Part shown: piece by piece, positions 19,821 through 29,309 of the stretch
How the letters are laid out: each line of letters begins with the position of its first letter
Position numbering within the stretch: position 1 is the first letter of the stretch
NCBI GenBank assembly: GCA_004172865.1
Contig: SEBV01000009.1
Location: 277,110 to 341,109 of the forward strand
Source of the DNA: Gammaproteobacteria bacterium
GTDB lineage: Bacteria > Pseudomonadota > Gammaproteobacteria > Pseudomonadales > Cellvibrionaceae
Length of the DNA stretch: 64,000 bases
Direction of reading: 5' to 3'
The notes under the pieces: model-generated
Seen by the model: the letters and a program-made list of their open reading frames with translations, nothing else
The model's database searches: none
Told to the model about the DNA's origin: nothing
Program-made: the position numbers and the translations under genes

Positions 19821-20372
19821 TCAAAAAAATAACGCAGCGGCCTTGGTAACCACATCAAAATAGTCTGGATTTTGCTGACCCTTCGCGCCCATCAACGCAC
19901 CTTGCAACAAGGCAAATAACTGACAGGCTTTTTCGCGCGCTACTTCAGGCTCATCACCCAGCTTTATAAATTGTTGCTTGAGCCAATCTATATTCAGCGC
20001 GTAAAAGCTCGCCATTTCAGTCTGGATTTCCACCGGCAGATTTTTGATTTCCGCTCCGAGCATAGTACATACCGTCATGCGCTGGCTGGTGCGCGCTTCA
20101 TAGCGGTAGACCGCAATTAAACTCTCAATGGCTTTTTGGGGATCACTTTCGTAAGTCACAGCAATACTATCAAACGCTTGCTGAAGCTGATTGCGATAGG
20201 CGCGCGCGACCTCAACGCCCAAATGAGTTTTGGTAGGAAAATGGTAGTGGATGCTCGCGCTTTTAATCCCCAGATCAGCGGCCAGCCCCCGGAAGCTAAA
20301 TGCGGAATAGCCTCGCGTGGCGATTGCCTCTTGCGCCAGTTCAATGATTTTATCGCGGGTATCGGTAGTCAT
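19821..20372 (-). CDS. TetR/AcrR-family repressor
   Basis: 183 aa with the TetR HTH in its N-terminal 50 residues (IATRGYSAFSFRGLAADLGIKSASIHYHFPTKTHLG) and a helical ligand domain. It is divergent from a dihydrolipoyl dehydrogenase gene. Two 18-bp dyads of the same sequence type lie in the shared intergenic region, flanking a sigma70-like promoter, so this repressor probably controls lpd and itself. Ligand unknown. Confidence 0.9.
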   Translation of the reverse strand: MTTDTRDKIIELAQEAIATRGYSAFSFRGLAADLGIKSASIHYHFPTKTHLGVEVARAYRNQLQQAFDSIAVTYESDPQKAIESLIAVYRYEARTSQRMTVCTMLGAEIKNLPVEIQTEMASFYALNIDWLKQQFIKLGDEPEVAREKACQLFALLQGALMGAKGQQNPDYFDVVTKAAALFF

Positions 20373-20415
20373 AAATTCGTTGTAATCTTTGGTTCGCTTA
20401 TTTTCATCTTAGCTC

Positions 20416-20433
20416 ACCTATCTAGTGATAGAT
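20416..20433. promoter_or_regulatory. candidate TetR operator 1
   Basis: ACCTATC-N4-GATAGAT: the same 18-bp dyad as operator 2 with one arm mismatch. An overlapping perfect 7-bp dyad, CCTATCT-N6-AGATAGG, spans 20417-20436. Ends just before the -35 box of the lpd promoter and lies 44 bp upstream of the TetR start, so binding could repress both directions. Confidence 0.65.
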
Positions 20434-20437
20434 AGGC

Positions 20438-20466
20438 TTGACATCAACCGCGATCAAGAATAACTT
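20438..20466 (+). promoter_or_regulatory. sigma70-type promoter of lpd
   Basis: -35 TTGACA (20438-20443), 17-bp spacer, -10 TAACTT (20461-20466). It is bracketed by the two candidate TetR operators. The -35 is consensus; the -10 matches at three to four positions. Confidence 0.6.
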
Positions 20467-20481
20467 ACCAAGCATTATTTC

Positions 20482-20499
20482 ACCTATCACCAGATAGGT
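20482..20499. promoter_or_regulatory. candidate TetR operator 2
   Basis: Perfect dyad ACCTATC-N4-GATAGGT, placed about 10 bp downstream of the expected transcription start and 19 bp upstream of the lpd ATG. Centre-to-centre distance to operator 1 is 66 bp. Confidence 0.7.
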
Positions 20500-20518
20500 A
20501 ATTCTCAGGAGAAGCCTC

Positions 20519-21931
20519 ATGCCTAACACGTTAAAAACCCAGCTCGTTGTTCTCGGAAGTGGCCCTGGCGGCTATTCCGCCGCGTTTCGCGCTGCCGACT
20601 TGGGGTTGGATGTCACGCTGATAGAACAATACTCCACCTTAGGCGGCGTTTGCCTGAACGTGGGTTGCATACCGTCCAAGGCGTTGTTGCATGTGGCGGA
20701 AGTTATTAACGAATCCAAACATGCGGACAACCTGGGCATTAGTTTCGGCTCAGTAACTTACGATCTGGATAAGGTTCGCGCTTATAAGGAATCCGTGGTC
20801 GGCAAATTGGTTGGCGGCGTCACAAGCATGGCGAAAGGCCGCAAAGTGAACGTTGTGCAAGGCTACGGCAGCTTTCAAGACGATCATCATTTGCTAGTAA
20901 GCAACGGCGACGAGCAAACAGTTATAGAGTTTGACAACGCCATTATTGCCGCAGGCTCCAGCAGCGTGAAATTGCCCTTTATTCCCGAAGACCCACGCAT
21001 TTTTGACTCGACCGGCGCGCTCGAATTAGCGTCTGTGCCGCAGCGTTTATTAGTGATTGGCGGCGGGATTATCGGGCTGGAAATGGCGACCGTTTATGAA
21101 GCCTTGGGAACCAAAGCCACAGTCGTGGAATTTGCCGATCAACTTATTCCTGCGGCGGATAAAGATTTGGTCACAGTGTTCACGCGCTACAACAAAGACA
21201 AATTCGAATTATTGCTATCCACCAAAGTTGAGGCGGTAACCGCCAAACCTGACGCCATCTACGTTAAATTCAACACCAGCGCCGATGAGCGCGCATTCGA
21301 TGCCGTTTTGGTCGCCGTAGGCCGCACTCCCAATGGCAAAAAAATTGCTGCCGAAAAAGCGGGCATTGCAGTGGACGAACGCGGCTTTATCAACGTAAAC
21401 AGCTATCTGCAAACCAATGTGCCGCACATTTTTGCGATTGGCGATATCGTCGGCCAACCCATGCTCGCCCACAAAGCCAGCCACGAAGGCCACGCCGCCG
21501 CCGAAGTTATCGCCGGGCACAAACACGAATTTGCACCCCTCGCGATTCCATCCATCGCCTACACAAATCCTGAAATCGCCTGGGTGGGCTTAACCGAAAA
21601 AGAAGCCAAACAAAAAGGCATCAACTACAAAACCGCCGTTTACCCCTGGACCGCCAGCGGCCGAGCCTTAAGCGCTGATCGCAGCGAAGGCAAAACCAAA
21701 CTGATTTACGACCCGGTAACTGATCGTCTATTAGGCGCGGGAATTGTCGGCGTACACGCAGGGGAATTGCTCGGCGAGCTGACATTAGCGCTGGAGTTTA
21801 ATGCCAGCGTTGAGGATATAGCACTAACTATTCATGCCCATCCAACGCTACATGAAAGCGTTGGCTTGGCCGCAGAATTAGCGGGCGGGACTATTACTGA
21901 TTTGCCAAATCCGGCGGCAGTTAAACGTTGA
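20519..21931 (+). CDS. lpdA: dihydrolipoyl dehydrogenase (E3)
   Basis: FAD flavoenzyme that reoxidises dihydrolipoamide of 2-oxoacid dehydrogenase complexes with NAD+. 470 aa. FAD motif VLGSGPGGYSAA, redox disulfide C45/C50 in GGVCLNVGCIPSK, NAD motif IGGGIIGLEMA, second FAD motif AIGDIVG and the C-terminal active-site HAHPTLHES. Strong AGGAG before the ATG. Unusual in standing alone, without E1/E2 genes, behind a TetR-type operator pair; it may be a second copy with a specialised role. A bidirectional terminator follows. Confidence 0.93.
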   Translation: MPNTLKTQLVVLGSGPGGYSAAFRAADLGLDVTLIEQYSTLGGVCLNVGCIPSKALLHVAEVINESKHADNLGISFGSVTYDLDKVRAYKESVVGKLVGGVTSMAKGRKVNVVQGYGSFQDDHHLLVSNGDEQTVIEFDNAIIAAGSSSVKLPFIPEDPRIFDSTGALELASVPQRLLVIGGGIIGLEMATVYEALGTKATVVEFADQLIPAADKDLVTVFTRYNKDKFELLLSTKVEAVTAKPDAIYVKFNTSADERAFDAVLVAVGRTPNGKKIAAEKAGIAVDERGFINVNSYLQTNVPHIFAIGDIVGQPMLAHKASHEGHAAAEVIAGHKHEFAPLAIPSIAYTNPEIAWVGLTEKEAKQKGINYKTAVYPWTASGRALSADRSEGKTKLIYDPVTDRLLGAGIVGVHAGELLGELTLALEFNASVEDIALTIHAHPTLHESVGLAAELAGGTITDLPNPAAVKR

Positions 21932-21942
21932 TTGTTAGAAAT

Positions 21943-21980
21943 AAAAAAGGCCGATAAACGCGAGTTTATCGGCCTTTTTT
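21943..21980. terminator. bidirectional terminator between lpd and ridA
   Basis: Perfect 17-bp stem, AAAAAAGGCCGATAAAC against its complement, closed by a GCGA tetraloop. A and T runs on the two sides make it functional on both strands for the convergent genes. Confidence 0.92.
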
Positions 21981-21996
21981 ATTCGAAGTGCGACGA

Positions 21997-22380
21997 TCAA
22001 ATCACCAAAATCCCATCCGCTTCAATAAGCGACGCACGAGGCAATTGGTTAATCCCAATCGCGGCGCGCGCCGGATAAGGAGCGGTGAAATACTGGCCCA
22101 TAACTTCATTCACGATAGGGAAATTTGTCAAATCGGTGAGATAGATATTGAGCTTAACAATATCCTTCAAACCGCCACCGGCGGCTTCACTCACGGCGCG
22201 CAAATTTTTGAATACCTGATGCGCTTGCGCGGCGAAATCACCATCCACCAGCTGCATAGTCGTCGGGTCCAGCGGAATTTGGCCTGACAGGTACACGGTA
22301 TTGTTCACTTTTACCGCTTGCGAATAAGTGCCTATGGCCGCCGGGGCGTCGTCGCTGTGGATTATGGCTTTATTAGTCAT
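21997..22380 (-). CDS. ridA: RidA family enamine/imine deaminase (housekeeping copy)
   Basis: Hydrolyses reactive enamine/imine intermediates such as 2-aminoacrylate released by PLP enzymes. 127 aa, trimer-forming family; the conserved catalytic arginine is in [14 protein letters not shown] (about residue 105). AAGGA upstream of the ATG. In pseudomonads this gene follows spoT directly; here a 1.5-kb gene on the opposite strand separates them. A second RidA-family gene (33828-34217) belongs to a catabolic cluster. Confidence 0.93.
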   Translation of the reverse strand: MTNKAIIHSDDAPAAIGTYSQAVKVNNTVYLSGQIPLDPTTMQLVDGDFAAQAHQVFKNLRAVSEAAGGGLKDIVKLNIYLTDLTNFPIVNEVMGQYFTAPYPARAAIGINQLPRASLIEADGILVI

Positions 22381-22637
22381 GGTGATCCTTAAATCTACTG
22401 GAGAACTGCAATGGAAACCGTGTTGGGCACGAAAGGGAACTGAGTATAGAGAAGCGCAGCGCGCAGGGCTAGGGTGTGAAGGCCAACAAAACCTTACCCG
22501 AAACCCCTGCGCCGCACGGCGATAAACGATATTATAGCCGCCGATCCCATTGGCAGCGTTCAGATTGCATTCATTGGATGCCTTCTATAGTTTCCCTGCC
22601 GATTCAATCTGCATTCATTGTCTTTAACAGGATTACC

Positions 22638-24152
22638 ATGACTTACGCCAAACGCCTAGCCGCTCCCTTATTCTCACTCGGATTATTGTCTGCGTGTATC
22701 TCGGCCTATGCTGATGACAAACAAGCCAATTTCTCCAGCAATTTTGATGGCGACTCGCAAAAGTGGGCATTGGTTTACGGTGCCGAATTGGATGCAACCC
22801 AGGCGCATTCTGGCGCTAACTCTATTAAAGTTGAAAACGAAGCGTCGATCCGCAGCAAAGCCATGGTCGCCGAATCGGGCACTATGGAAATCTGGTTGCG
22901 CACCTCCACACCCGTCGCTAATTACAAAATTAAGGTGTTTGTAAATAGTTCACTCAGCAACGATTCCGGTTGGGTGCAAGCGGGCGTTCTGGAAGGTAAT
23001 AACAACGATACCGAATATCACGCTAAACGCGTTTCCGTTGATGATCCTGGCAAAAAATATTTACGTCTTGATATTGAAACCGTTGGTGGCGTTTTAAATA
23101 TTGACGATATTTCCGTCGATAGAATTTTGCTGAGCACTGCATTACAGAAAAATCAGCAACAAGTGTTTGATGAAGTCATGGGCAAATTGCGCGATGACCA
23201 AAGTTACCAAATTCAAACTGAAGCTTTAAAAAAGCTCGGCGAAAATTATACGTCGCAAATTGAAACCCAACGTCAATACATTGAATATTCCAACGGAATT
23301 TATTCAACTATTTCGCTGGTGCTTGCAACATCCGAGCGCAGCAAAATGGCGAACCCTTTGGGTTATGCAACGTTTAAACACGTAATTGATGACGTGAAAA
23401 AAGTATCGTCGCCCATTCAAAAAACCCGTTTGGATTCGTTGATTCGTCCGTTTGGTGATATTGCAACGGCATCGCTCAACGTGGTAACTGCCGGTGCCTT
23501 TACGGCATTCGCGGAACCCTTTAAATCTATCGTTGCAACGACTTTTGAAAAATCATCCTACGAAAACGCGGGCGTCAGCAAAGACGCGCAAAAATTTGCG
23601 GAAAAAAATGGTTTAAATACTTATCAAACCGCTGAGAAATTTTTAGGCGAAATTGAGAAAGAATTAGCCAAAGCCAACGGTTTGGATAAAGACCTTGCCG
23701 ATATTCAAGCGGACGTTGATAAATTCCGTAAAGATTTGAGCAAGCATTTAAAAGATTATTTGATTTACGGTGGTCAGGATAAACAGTCTGAAAACTTCAA
23801 CCGTGTAATGAGCAAAGATGACCAAGTTCGCGCCGCCGCATTAAAAACAATTAATGAAGGTTTTGCGAAACAAGCTGAAGCGGTGCAAACGCGTTCAACA
23901 TCCAACGCGCAGTTAGTGCAATTTATGTTGCGTGCGAATAGCAACATCGATGAGCTGCAGGAATACAAAGAGCGCTTTAATCAAATTACCTCGGCGATGA
24001 TTACCTTCTACGACAAATTTGATAAATCCATTGCGCCCGATCAAAACCCCTTCAGCAATGCCGATGACCGCAAAGCTTGGGAAATGCATGCGACTAAAAC
24101 ACGTAACTACATTCAACAATCGAAAGAAGCGTTTAAGAAAGCTTATTTGTAA
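22638..24152 (+). CDS. secreted or lipid-anchored protein with beta-sandwich and helical domains
   Basis: From the ATG at 22638 (GGA upstream) 504 aa; upstream in-frame sequence to 22476 looks non-coding. Signal peptide with both a lipobox-like LLSAC (C20) and a signal peptidase I site at AYA-DD, so anchoring is uncertain. Residues about 27-175 resemble a carbohydrate-binding-module jelly roll (NFDGDSQKW..., HSGANSIKV..., LRLDIETVGGVLNIDDISVD). Residues about 180-504 are Lys/Glu/Gln-rich and predicted helical, perhaps coiled coil. No enzyme signature. Lies between spoT and ridA on the opposite strand. Confidence 0.75.
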   Translation: MTYAKRLAAPLFSLGLLSACISAYADDKQANFSSNFDGDSQKWALVYGAELDATQAHSGANSIKVENEASIRSKAMVAESGTMEIWLRTSTPVANYKIKVFVNSSLSNDSGWVQAGVLEGNNNDTEYHAKRVSVDDPGKKYLRLDIETVGGVLNIDDISVDRILLSTALQKNQQQVFDEVMGKLRDDQSYQIQTEALKKLGENYTSQIETQRQYIEYSNGIYSTISLVLATSERSKMANPLGYATFKHVIDDVKKVSSPIQKTRLDSLIRPFGDIATASLNVVTAGAFTAFAEPFKSIVATTFEKSSYENAGVSKDAQKFAEKNGLNTYQTAEKFLGEIEKELAKANGLDKDLADIQADVDKFRKDLSKHLKDYLIYGGQDKQSENFNRVMSKDDQVRAAALKTINEGFAKQAEAVQTRSTSNAQLVQFMLRANSNIDELQEYKERFNQITSAMITFYDKFDKSIAPDQNPFSNADDRKAWEMHATKTRNYIQQSKEAFKKAYL

Positions 24153-24173
24153 TTGTCGATGCAAAACAAAAAG

Positions 24174-24199
24174 GCCTGCAGAAATGCAGGCTTTTTTTT
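24174..24199. terminator. terminator between the secreted-protein gene and spoT
   Basis: GCCTGCA-GAAA-TGCAGGC with eight T on the plus strand and five A on the other side, so it may serve both convergent genes. Confidence 0.88.
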
Positions 24200-24210
24200 C
24201 GCCATTTTAA

Positions 24211-26322
24211 TTAATTTTTTGCCCGATGAATCCTAATCACAAAACTCATCAAGCGGATTCTGCGCAAAATATTCGCAAGGTGAACACGGTTTTGTACACC
24301 GATAGATAAATTAATAATGCTGTTGTGTGCATCGCGTTCTTGTACGTTGATGTGTTCGATGCTGCCCGCTTCTTCGTTAATTCTGTTGGCGATGGTGGCG
24401 ATAACGCCGCGCTCAGTTTTAACTTCCACGCGCACATCTACCAGAAATTCGCCGCTGACATTAGATGCCCAGTTAACCTGACTAATTTTTTCAGGGCTGT
24501 TGCGCAGCTCGGCAATATTGCGGCACGTATCCTGGTGAATCACCAAACCTTTTCCGGAACTAATGTGGCCAATAATCGGGTCGCCGGGAATCGGGCGGCA
24601 GCAGCGCGCGAAGCTGATCATCATGCCTTCGGCGGAATCAATTGTAATGGGAGAGTTGCTGCTTGCACGCGGTTTGATGTCGGTGTCGGGCTTGAGCAGC
24701 TTGGCTGCAGACGACGCCACGCGATTGCCTAAACCAATCTCTTCCAACAGCGCGTCGAGAGATTCTACTTTGCTGTCGAACACTAATTTTTGATGTTGCT
24801 CTTCGGTAAGGCTGTCGAAATTCATCTGCAAATCGCTAAAGGCTTTGCCTAATAAGCGACGGCCCAACGCAATAGATTGATGATGGCGTTGGTTTTTAAG
24901 GAAATGACGAATCGCACTGCGCGCTTTTCCTGAAACTGTAAAATTCAGCCAATTTGGATTCGGCTGAGCGCCTTGAGCGGTCATGATGGTAACTTTCTGG
25001 CCGCTCAATAAAGGCTGCGATAGCGGCGCGAGGCGGCCGTTAATACGGCAAGCCACGCAGGCATTGCCAACGTCGGTATGCACGGCATAAGCGAAATCCA
25101 CCGCCGTCGCACCCGTGGGTAATTCCACGATTTTGCCTTTGGGCGTAAACACGTAAACCTCGTCTGGAAAGAGGTCGATTTTTACGTTTTCAATAAATTC
25201 CAAGGAGTCGCCAGCCCGGCGTTGCATCTCCAATAAACCTTGCACCCATTGGCGTGCGCGGTTATGGCTGGCGTTAATCGTATCGCCACTGCTGGATTTA
25301 TAGAGGAAATGGGCGGCGATTCCGCTATTCGCCATTTCATCCATTTCTTTGGTGCGAATTTGCACTTCAATCGGAACGCCGTGCATTCCTACCAAAACAG
25401 TGTGCAGTGATTGATAGCCGTTGGCTTTGGGAATGGCGATGTAATCTTTAAATTCGCCCGCAACTGGCTTGTAAAGGTTATGCACTACGCCGAGCGCGCG
25501 GTAGCAAGTGTCCACGCTATCCACAATAATGCGGAAGGCGTAAACATCCATAATTTCTTTGAAAAACTTCTTCTTAGTGCGCATCTTCTCGTAAATACTG
25601 AAAAGATGCTTTTCACGGCCAATCACAATTGCCGTTAAATTCTCGCTAGTTAAACGCTTTTCTAGCGCCGCCTGGATTTGCTCAACCAACTCTTTACGAT
25701 TACCGCGCGCACTTTTCAGCGCAGCTTGTAAACGCGTCGCCCGCAGCGGATACATGGAATAAAAACCGCGATCTTCCAACTCCAAACGCAAGTCATTCAT
25801 ACCTAAACGATGAGCAATAGGCGCGTAAATTTCGAGGGTTTCTTTGGCTATGCGACGTTTCTTCTCAGGCGGCATGGCGCCCAAAGTACGCATATTGTGT
25901 AGGCGGTCGGCGAGTTTTACCAAGATCACGCGCAGATCATTGGCCATTGCTAACGCCATCTTCTGGAAGTTTTCGGCTTGTTTTTCGGCGTGGGATTCGA
26001 ATTCGATTTGCGTCAGCTTACTAACACCATCCACCAATTCAGCGACTGAATCGCCGAACTGCAGGGCGATAGCTTTTTTGCTGATGCCGGTGTCTTCAAT
26101 CACATCGTGCAGCATGGCCGCCATAAGGCTTTGGTGATCCATATGCATAGTCGCGAGAATGTCGGCAACCGCTAATGGATGAGTAATATAAGCTTCGCCG
26201 CTGCGACGCTTTTGGCCGTCGTGAGCCTGTTCTGCATAGAAATACGCGCGCTTCACCAAATTAATTTGGGGCGCTTCCAGATAAGACGAAAGCCGATGGC
26301 TTAAGGCTTCAATGGTTTGCAA
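24211..26322 (-). CDS. spoT: bifunctional (p)ppGpp synthase/hydrolase
   Basis: Degrades and can make the alarmone (p)ppGpp. 703 aa: HD hydrolase domain (H72-D73 in MLHDVIEDT), synthetase domain (about 240-350, with RIIVDSVDTCYRALGVVHNLYKPVAGEFKDYIAIPKANGYQS-type region), TGS domain (about 385-445) and C-terminal ACT domain (about 625-703). The complete HD motif identifies it as SpoT rather than RelA. Minus-strand run gmk-rpoZ-spoT as in other gammaproteobacteria, although a terminator sits after rpoZ. Confidence 0.97.
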   Translation of the reverse strand: MQTIEALSHRLSSYLEAPQINLVKRAYFYAEQAHDGQKRRSGEAYITHPLAVADILATMHMDHQSLMAAMLHDVIEDTGISKKAIALQFGDSVAELVDGVSKLTQIEFESHAEKQAENFQKMALAMANDLRVILVKLADRLHNMRTLGAMPPEKKRRIAKETLEIYAPIAHRLGMNDLRLELEDRGFYSMYPLRATRLQAALKSARGNRKELVEQIQAALEKRLTSENLTAIVIGREKHLFSIYEKMRTKKKFFKEIMDVYAFRIIVDSVDTCYRALGVVHNLYKPVAGEFKDYIAIPKANGYQSLHTVLVGMHGVPIEVQIRTKEMDEMANSGIAAHFLYKSSSGDTINASHNRARQWVQGLLEMQRRAGDSLEFIENVKIDLFPDEVYVFTPKGKIVELPTGATAVDFAYAVHTDVGNACVACRINGRLAPLSQPLLSGQKVTIMTAQGAQPNPNWLNFTVSGKARSAIRHFLKNQRHHQSIALGRRLLGKAFSDLQMNFDSLTEEQHQKLVFDSKVESLDALLEEIGLGNRVASSAAKLLKPDTDIKPRASSNSPITIDSAEGMMISFARCCRPIPGDPIIGHISSGKGLVIHQDTCRNIAELRNSPEKISQVNWASNVSGEFLVDVRVEVKTERGVIATIANRINEEAGSIEHINVQERDAHNSIINLSIGVQNRVHLANILRRIRLMSFVIRIHRAKN

Positions 26323-26530
26323 TGCGTTACTCCGAGCAAGGTTTTGATTAAGGGCGCGATTTTTTAGGCAAAGGGTGTCGTTTGTTCAAAACCGTACGAC
26401 ACATGAATGTCGAGACGAGCCTACAAGGATGTATTCACGGCGAGTTTTGAATCAACGCCATCCTTTGCATCCATCAGTTAACCAGAGTGTAACGCCAAAT
26501 CCTGAATAAAAGGTGAATTTTAGGCAACAA

Positions 26531-26563
26531 AAAACCCGCTAAATCAAGGACTCAGCGGGTTTT
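26531..26563 (-). terminator. terminator downstream of rpoZ
   Basis: Ten-bp arms AAAACCCGCT and AGCGGGTTTT with a 13-base loop; followed by T's on the minus strand. Places a stop signal between rpoZ and spoT, suggesting a separate promoter for spoT in 26323-26530. Confidence 0.8.
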
Positions 26564-26584
26564 AGTGTTTTTATCGACTGGCGA

Positions 26585-26836
26585 TTAAATATCGTTGTCG
26601 TAAACGCGTTCTGGTTTTGGCTGTGGCAAGGTTTCTTTCTCTAACAGAATGCTTGCATCGATAAAGCCTTCTTCAATTTCACGCAAGGCGATAACGGTTG
26701 GTTTATCGTTTTCTGGCGCTACGTGTGGCTCTTTGCCACCAATCGCCAATTGGCGTGCGCGACGGCTGCTAACCATAACCAATTCAAAACGGTTATCAAC
26801 GTGATTCAAACAATCTTCAACGGTAATACGTGCCAT
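26585..26836 (-). CDS. rpoZ: RNA polymerase omega subunit
   Basis: 83 aa. [30 protein letters not shown] is the omega signature; the C-terminal half ([16 protein letters not shown]) is also conserved. Assists RNA polymerase assembly and, in gammaproteobacteria, forms part of a ppGpp site, fitting its place beside spoT. 117 bp after gmk. Confidence 0.97.
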   Translation of the reverse strand: MARITVEDCLNHVDNRFELVMVSSRRARQLAIGGKEPHVAPENDKPTVIALREIEEGFIDASILLEKETLPQPKPERVYDNDI

Positions 26837-26953
26837 AACTTTGTACTCAGCAAAAACGCGACGATTTGTCGCCTTAAAAAAGTGGGCGCATTATGCGCTA
26901 GATAAGGCAAAACTGCCAAGAGGCGCCTATAAAATAACCGCCGTCTGCGGCTC

Positions 26954-27610
<657 letters not shown>

Positions 27611-27726
27611 TTATGGCACAGGTTTTCTTTTTGTGGGCGAGCGGGTTTACGTCAGGGCAATTTAACCCTTGGTAATTCAAAAGTTTGTGGCATAGTAGTC
27701 GCCAAGTTCCCGCACAGAAACTCATC

Positions 27727-27948
27727 ATGCTGCAACAACTTCTCTCTATTACCCAAACTGCTGAACGTCTACGTGTGCGCCCCGACTACGTGCGCGAGCT
27801 AGTCAAAAAAAAGCGCCTGACCTTTATTCACGGCGAGCAGCTGGATGCCGTTCAAGTCGAAAAGTTGGCCAAATTAATGGATAAACTCCGCAATAACGGA
27901 ATCGCAACTTTGGTTCAGATAGTTGATGAAAAGGGTGACTTGGAATGA
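27727..27948 (+). CDS. small excisionase-like helix-turn-helix protein
   Basis: 73 aa from the ATG at 27727 (the upstream in-frame TTG is not favoured). ITQTAERLRVRPDYVRELVKKKRLTFIHGEQLDAVQVEKLAKLM has the MerR/excisionase winged-helix pattern: recognition helix, basic wing, then a helix. No integrase or phage genes nearby, so it is probably a chromosomal regulator and not an active excisionase. Divergent from gmk and closed by a strong terminator. Confidence 0.7.
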   Translation: MLQQLLSITQTAERLRVRPDYVRELVKKKRLTFIHGEQLDAVQVEKLAKLMDKLRNNGIATLVQIVDEKGDLE

Positions 27949-27973
27949 CTAAATCCATTTAATCTTCAAAATG

Positions 27974-28001
27974 AAAAAACTCAGCCGAAGCTGAGTTTTT
28001 T
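27974..28001. terminator. bidirectional terminator
   Basis: Perfect 12-bp stem AAAAAACTCAGC / GCTGAGTTTTTT around CGAA. Serves the small HTH gene (plus) and the Old Yellow Enzyme gene (minus), which converge here. Confidence 0.92.
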
Positions 28002-28020
28002 GTATCCGCAACCTGAAAAC

Positions 28021-29079
28021 CTAGCTCGCGGAAGGATAATCCGAATAGCCAACTGCCGTCGCGCCGTAAACTGTTTCCCAGTTTACTGCGGTCAAAGGTA
28101 ACTTCTGTTGAAGGCGAGCTAATAAATCCGGGTTGGAGATGAAGTTTGAACCGAAGGCCACTGCTGTTGCACCGCCGCTCTCAATCAACGCTTCTGCCGA
28201 TTCCTGAGTAAATTTCTCGTTGACGATATAAGCACCGCCGAAGGCTGCTTTGATTTTGTCGCCAATAGAATCTTCACCGGCATATTCGCGCGCGCAGATA
28301 AATGCGATTTTGCGTTTACCCAATTCACTTGCCAGATAAGTAAACAGAGCCACCGGATCAGAATCGCCAATTGTATGGGAATCGCCACGCGGCGCTATGT
28401 GATAACCCACTCGGCTTGCGCCCCATACGGAAATCACGGCATCGGTAACTTCCAATGCCAATCGCGCACGGTTTTCGATGCTGCCGCCGTATTCATCGGT
28501 GCGATGATTTGTGCTGTCTTGTAAGAATTGATCAAGCAAATAACCGTTAGCGCCATGAATTTCTACACCATCAAATCCAGCTGCTTTGGCATTCTCGGCA
28601 CCCTTGCGGAAGGCTTCAACAATGCCGGGGATTTCGCTGGTTTCAAGCGCACGTGGAGTTACGTAAGGGCGCTCCGGGCGAACCAGGCTGACGTGTCCAC
28701 CTGCAGCAATTGCGCTTGGCGCTACCGGTAATTCGCCGTTGAGGAAGATGGGATCGGAAATACGGCCAACGTGCCAGAGCTGTAGTACGATTTTTCCGCC
28801 CTTGGCGTGTACTGCGCTGGTGGTTTTTTTCCAACCTTGAACTTGTTCATCAGACCAGATGCCTGGAGTGCGTGCATAACCAACGCCCTGAGGTGTAACC
28901 GCGGTGGCTTCGCTGATGATCAAACCCGCGCTTGCGCGTTGCGAGTAATAAGTAGCGATCAATTCATTGGGAACGCGATTGTCAGCGCCTGTGCCGCGCG
29001 AACGCGTTAAAGGTGCCATTACCACGCGATTTGCCAATTCCAAATCGCCAATTTTTACCGGTTCAAATAACACAGACAT
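28021..29079 (-). CDS. Old Yellow Enzyme family FMN oxidoreductase
   Basis: NAD(P)H-dependent ene-reductase of the NemA/XenB type, 352 aa. ATG at 29079 with GAGGT six bases upstream; the longer frame starts at TTG. Landmarks: NRVVMAPLTRSRG at the N-terminus, LWHVGRIS, and DGVEIHGANGYLLDQFLQDS with the substrate-binding His/Asn pair, then YGGSIENRARL. Family reduces activated C=C bonds, nitro compounds and N-ethylmaleimide; the physiological substrate is unknown. Monocistronic. Confidence 0.94.
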   Translation of the reverse strand: MSVLFEPVKIGDLELANRVVMAPLTRSRGTGADNRVPNELIATYYSQRASAGLIISEATAVTPQGVGYARTPGIWSDEQVQGWKKTTSAVHAKGGKIVLQLWHVGRISDPIFLNGELPVAPSAIAAGGHVSLVRPERPYVTPRALETSEIPGIVEAFRKGAENAKAAGFDGVEIHGANGYLLDQFLQDSTNHRTDEYGGSIENRARLALEVTDAVISVWGASRVGYHIAPRGDSHTIGDSDPVALFTYLASELGKRKIAFICAREYAGEDSIGDKIKAAFGGAYIVNEKFTQESAEALIESGGATAVAFGSNFISNPDLLARLQQKLPLTAVNWETVYGATAVGYSDYPSAS

Positions 29080-29309
29080 AACACACCTCAGGAATACCAA
29101 AAAAATAATTTATAAGACGCCACAATGTCGTCAGAGCACAAACTCAATGAGGGAAAGGCATTGAAACTTCAAGGCGTGCTTTGCAATAGATTACAAATAT
29201 CATATGACGCCTAAATAAATATAATTTCAAAAAAGCGGCAAAAAGTGCTCAATGTTTAATCAGCTCAGCCGATAGCTCTCTTAACCAAAAACAAAAGAGA
29301 GGGATTCCC

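Noticed and set aside
27727..27948. Phage or integrative element marked by an excisionase-like protein
   Set aside because: No integrase, attachment-site repeat or phage gene nearby; it is a solitary small HTH gene between housekeeping genes.
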